From positions 124,001 through 188,000 of the forward strand of contig NZ_AUNI01000011.1 of NCBI RefSeq assembly GCF_000447795.1: a stretch of DNA of 64,000 nucleotides. The letters are read 5' to 3'. Under the pieces are notes generated by a model. It was not told the DNA's origin. It saw nothing but the letters and a program-made list of their open reading frames with translations, and ran no database searches. Source of the DNA: Bacteriovorax sp. Seq25_V. Its GTDB lineage: Bacteria; Bdellovibrionota; Bacteriovoracia; Bacteriovoracales; Bacteriovoracaceae. Below are positions 63,869 to 64,000 of the stretch, piece after piece; the first letter of the stretch is position 1, and each line of letters begins with the position of its first letter. The position numbers were made by a program, and so were the translations under genes.

Positions 63869-64000
63869 TTTATATAGACGTAAAATAGTTTTTGAAAATA
63901 TAATCAATTGAGTGGTTTTCTTAAAATTATTTTCTTAATTATTTACTACCATACTCCGCTAAAAATTCTGTCGTGATTTTATGAGTTTAGCTCTGTTACT

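Noticed and set aside
63981-64000. ATG followed by six open codons at the right edge
   Set aside because: Too short to judge and no SD precedes it; the gene, if any, lies beyond the window.

Overview
The window reads as an ordinary-density chromosome segment of a low-GC (estimated by eye, mid-thirties percent), Gram-negative, didermic bacterium. Signal peptides, lipoboxes, a beta-barrel-like protein, a very high share of exported proteins without recognisable family, several HD-GYP/receiver proteins and a TIGR02147-type regulator (a family known mainly from Fibrobacter and Bdellovibrio-like bacteria) suggest a predatory member of the Bdellovibrionota, most likely a Halobacteriovorax/Bacteriovorax relative. 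That assignment is inference; no rRNA gene is present to test it. No prophage, insertion sequence, CRISPR array or rRNA operon was seen. No gap between genes exceeds 300 bases.

Layout. 1-2.5 kb: the end of a BtuF-like binding protein, then a lipoprotein/FecR-domain pair. 2.5-6.1 kb: guaB-guaA-PPC domain operon for GMP synthesis. 6.1-9.9 kb: YecM-like protein, a second FecR protein, a HAD-like protein, an overlooked 52-residue lipoprotein, and a Ser/Thr kinase-PP2C pair. 10.1-17.6 kb: dnaE followed by an exported protein, a CsgG/FlgT-like lipoprotein, pyrD and a TPR protein, apparently one operon. 17.6-22.7 kb: two divergent, mirror-image gene pairs, each a secreted lysozyme-like protein plus a membrane-anchored helical protein with a D-C-x4-C motif; this is the most interesting unit in the window. 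22.6-29.1 kb: sfsA, two degenerate HD-GYP proteins, and a methyltransferase-histidine kinase-pyrE operon. 29.2-38.5 kb: gltA, Rsm22-like methyltransferase, ribosomal proteins L31, L33 and L28, a canonical HD-GYP regulator, DUF4340 and PilZ-like proteins, and a secreted subtilase with a CUB-like tail. 38.6-42 kb: a large exported protein with an anchored partner. 42-51 kb: an SPL-type radical SAM enzyme with a nucleoside-phosphorylase-like partner, aldo/keto reductase, saccharopine dehydrogenase, an outer-membrane-like protein, an HDAC-family hydrolase and a HAD 5'-nucleotidase. 51-58.9 kb: DUF4430 protein, tRNA-Ala, and a TetR gene divergent from a three-gene secreted cassette. 59-63.8 kb: acnB and metG.

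How the genes work together. Housekeeping functions (guanine nucleotide and pyrimidine synthesis, replication, TCA cycle entry, translation) are interleaved with envelope and secreted proteins. Nearly every convergent gene pair abuts or overlaps at its stop codons, so many genes have no room for an ordinary terminator. Many true starts are TTG or GTG, chosen here from ribosome-binding-site spacing and from where the signal peptide or conserved domain begins.
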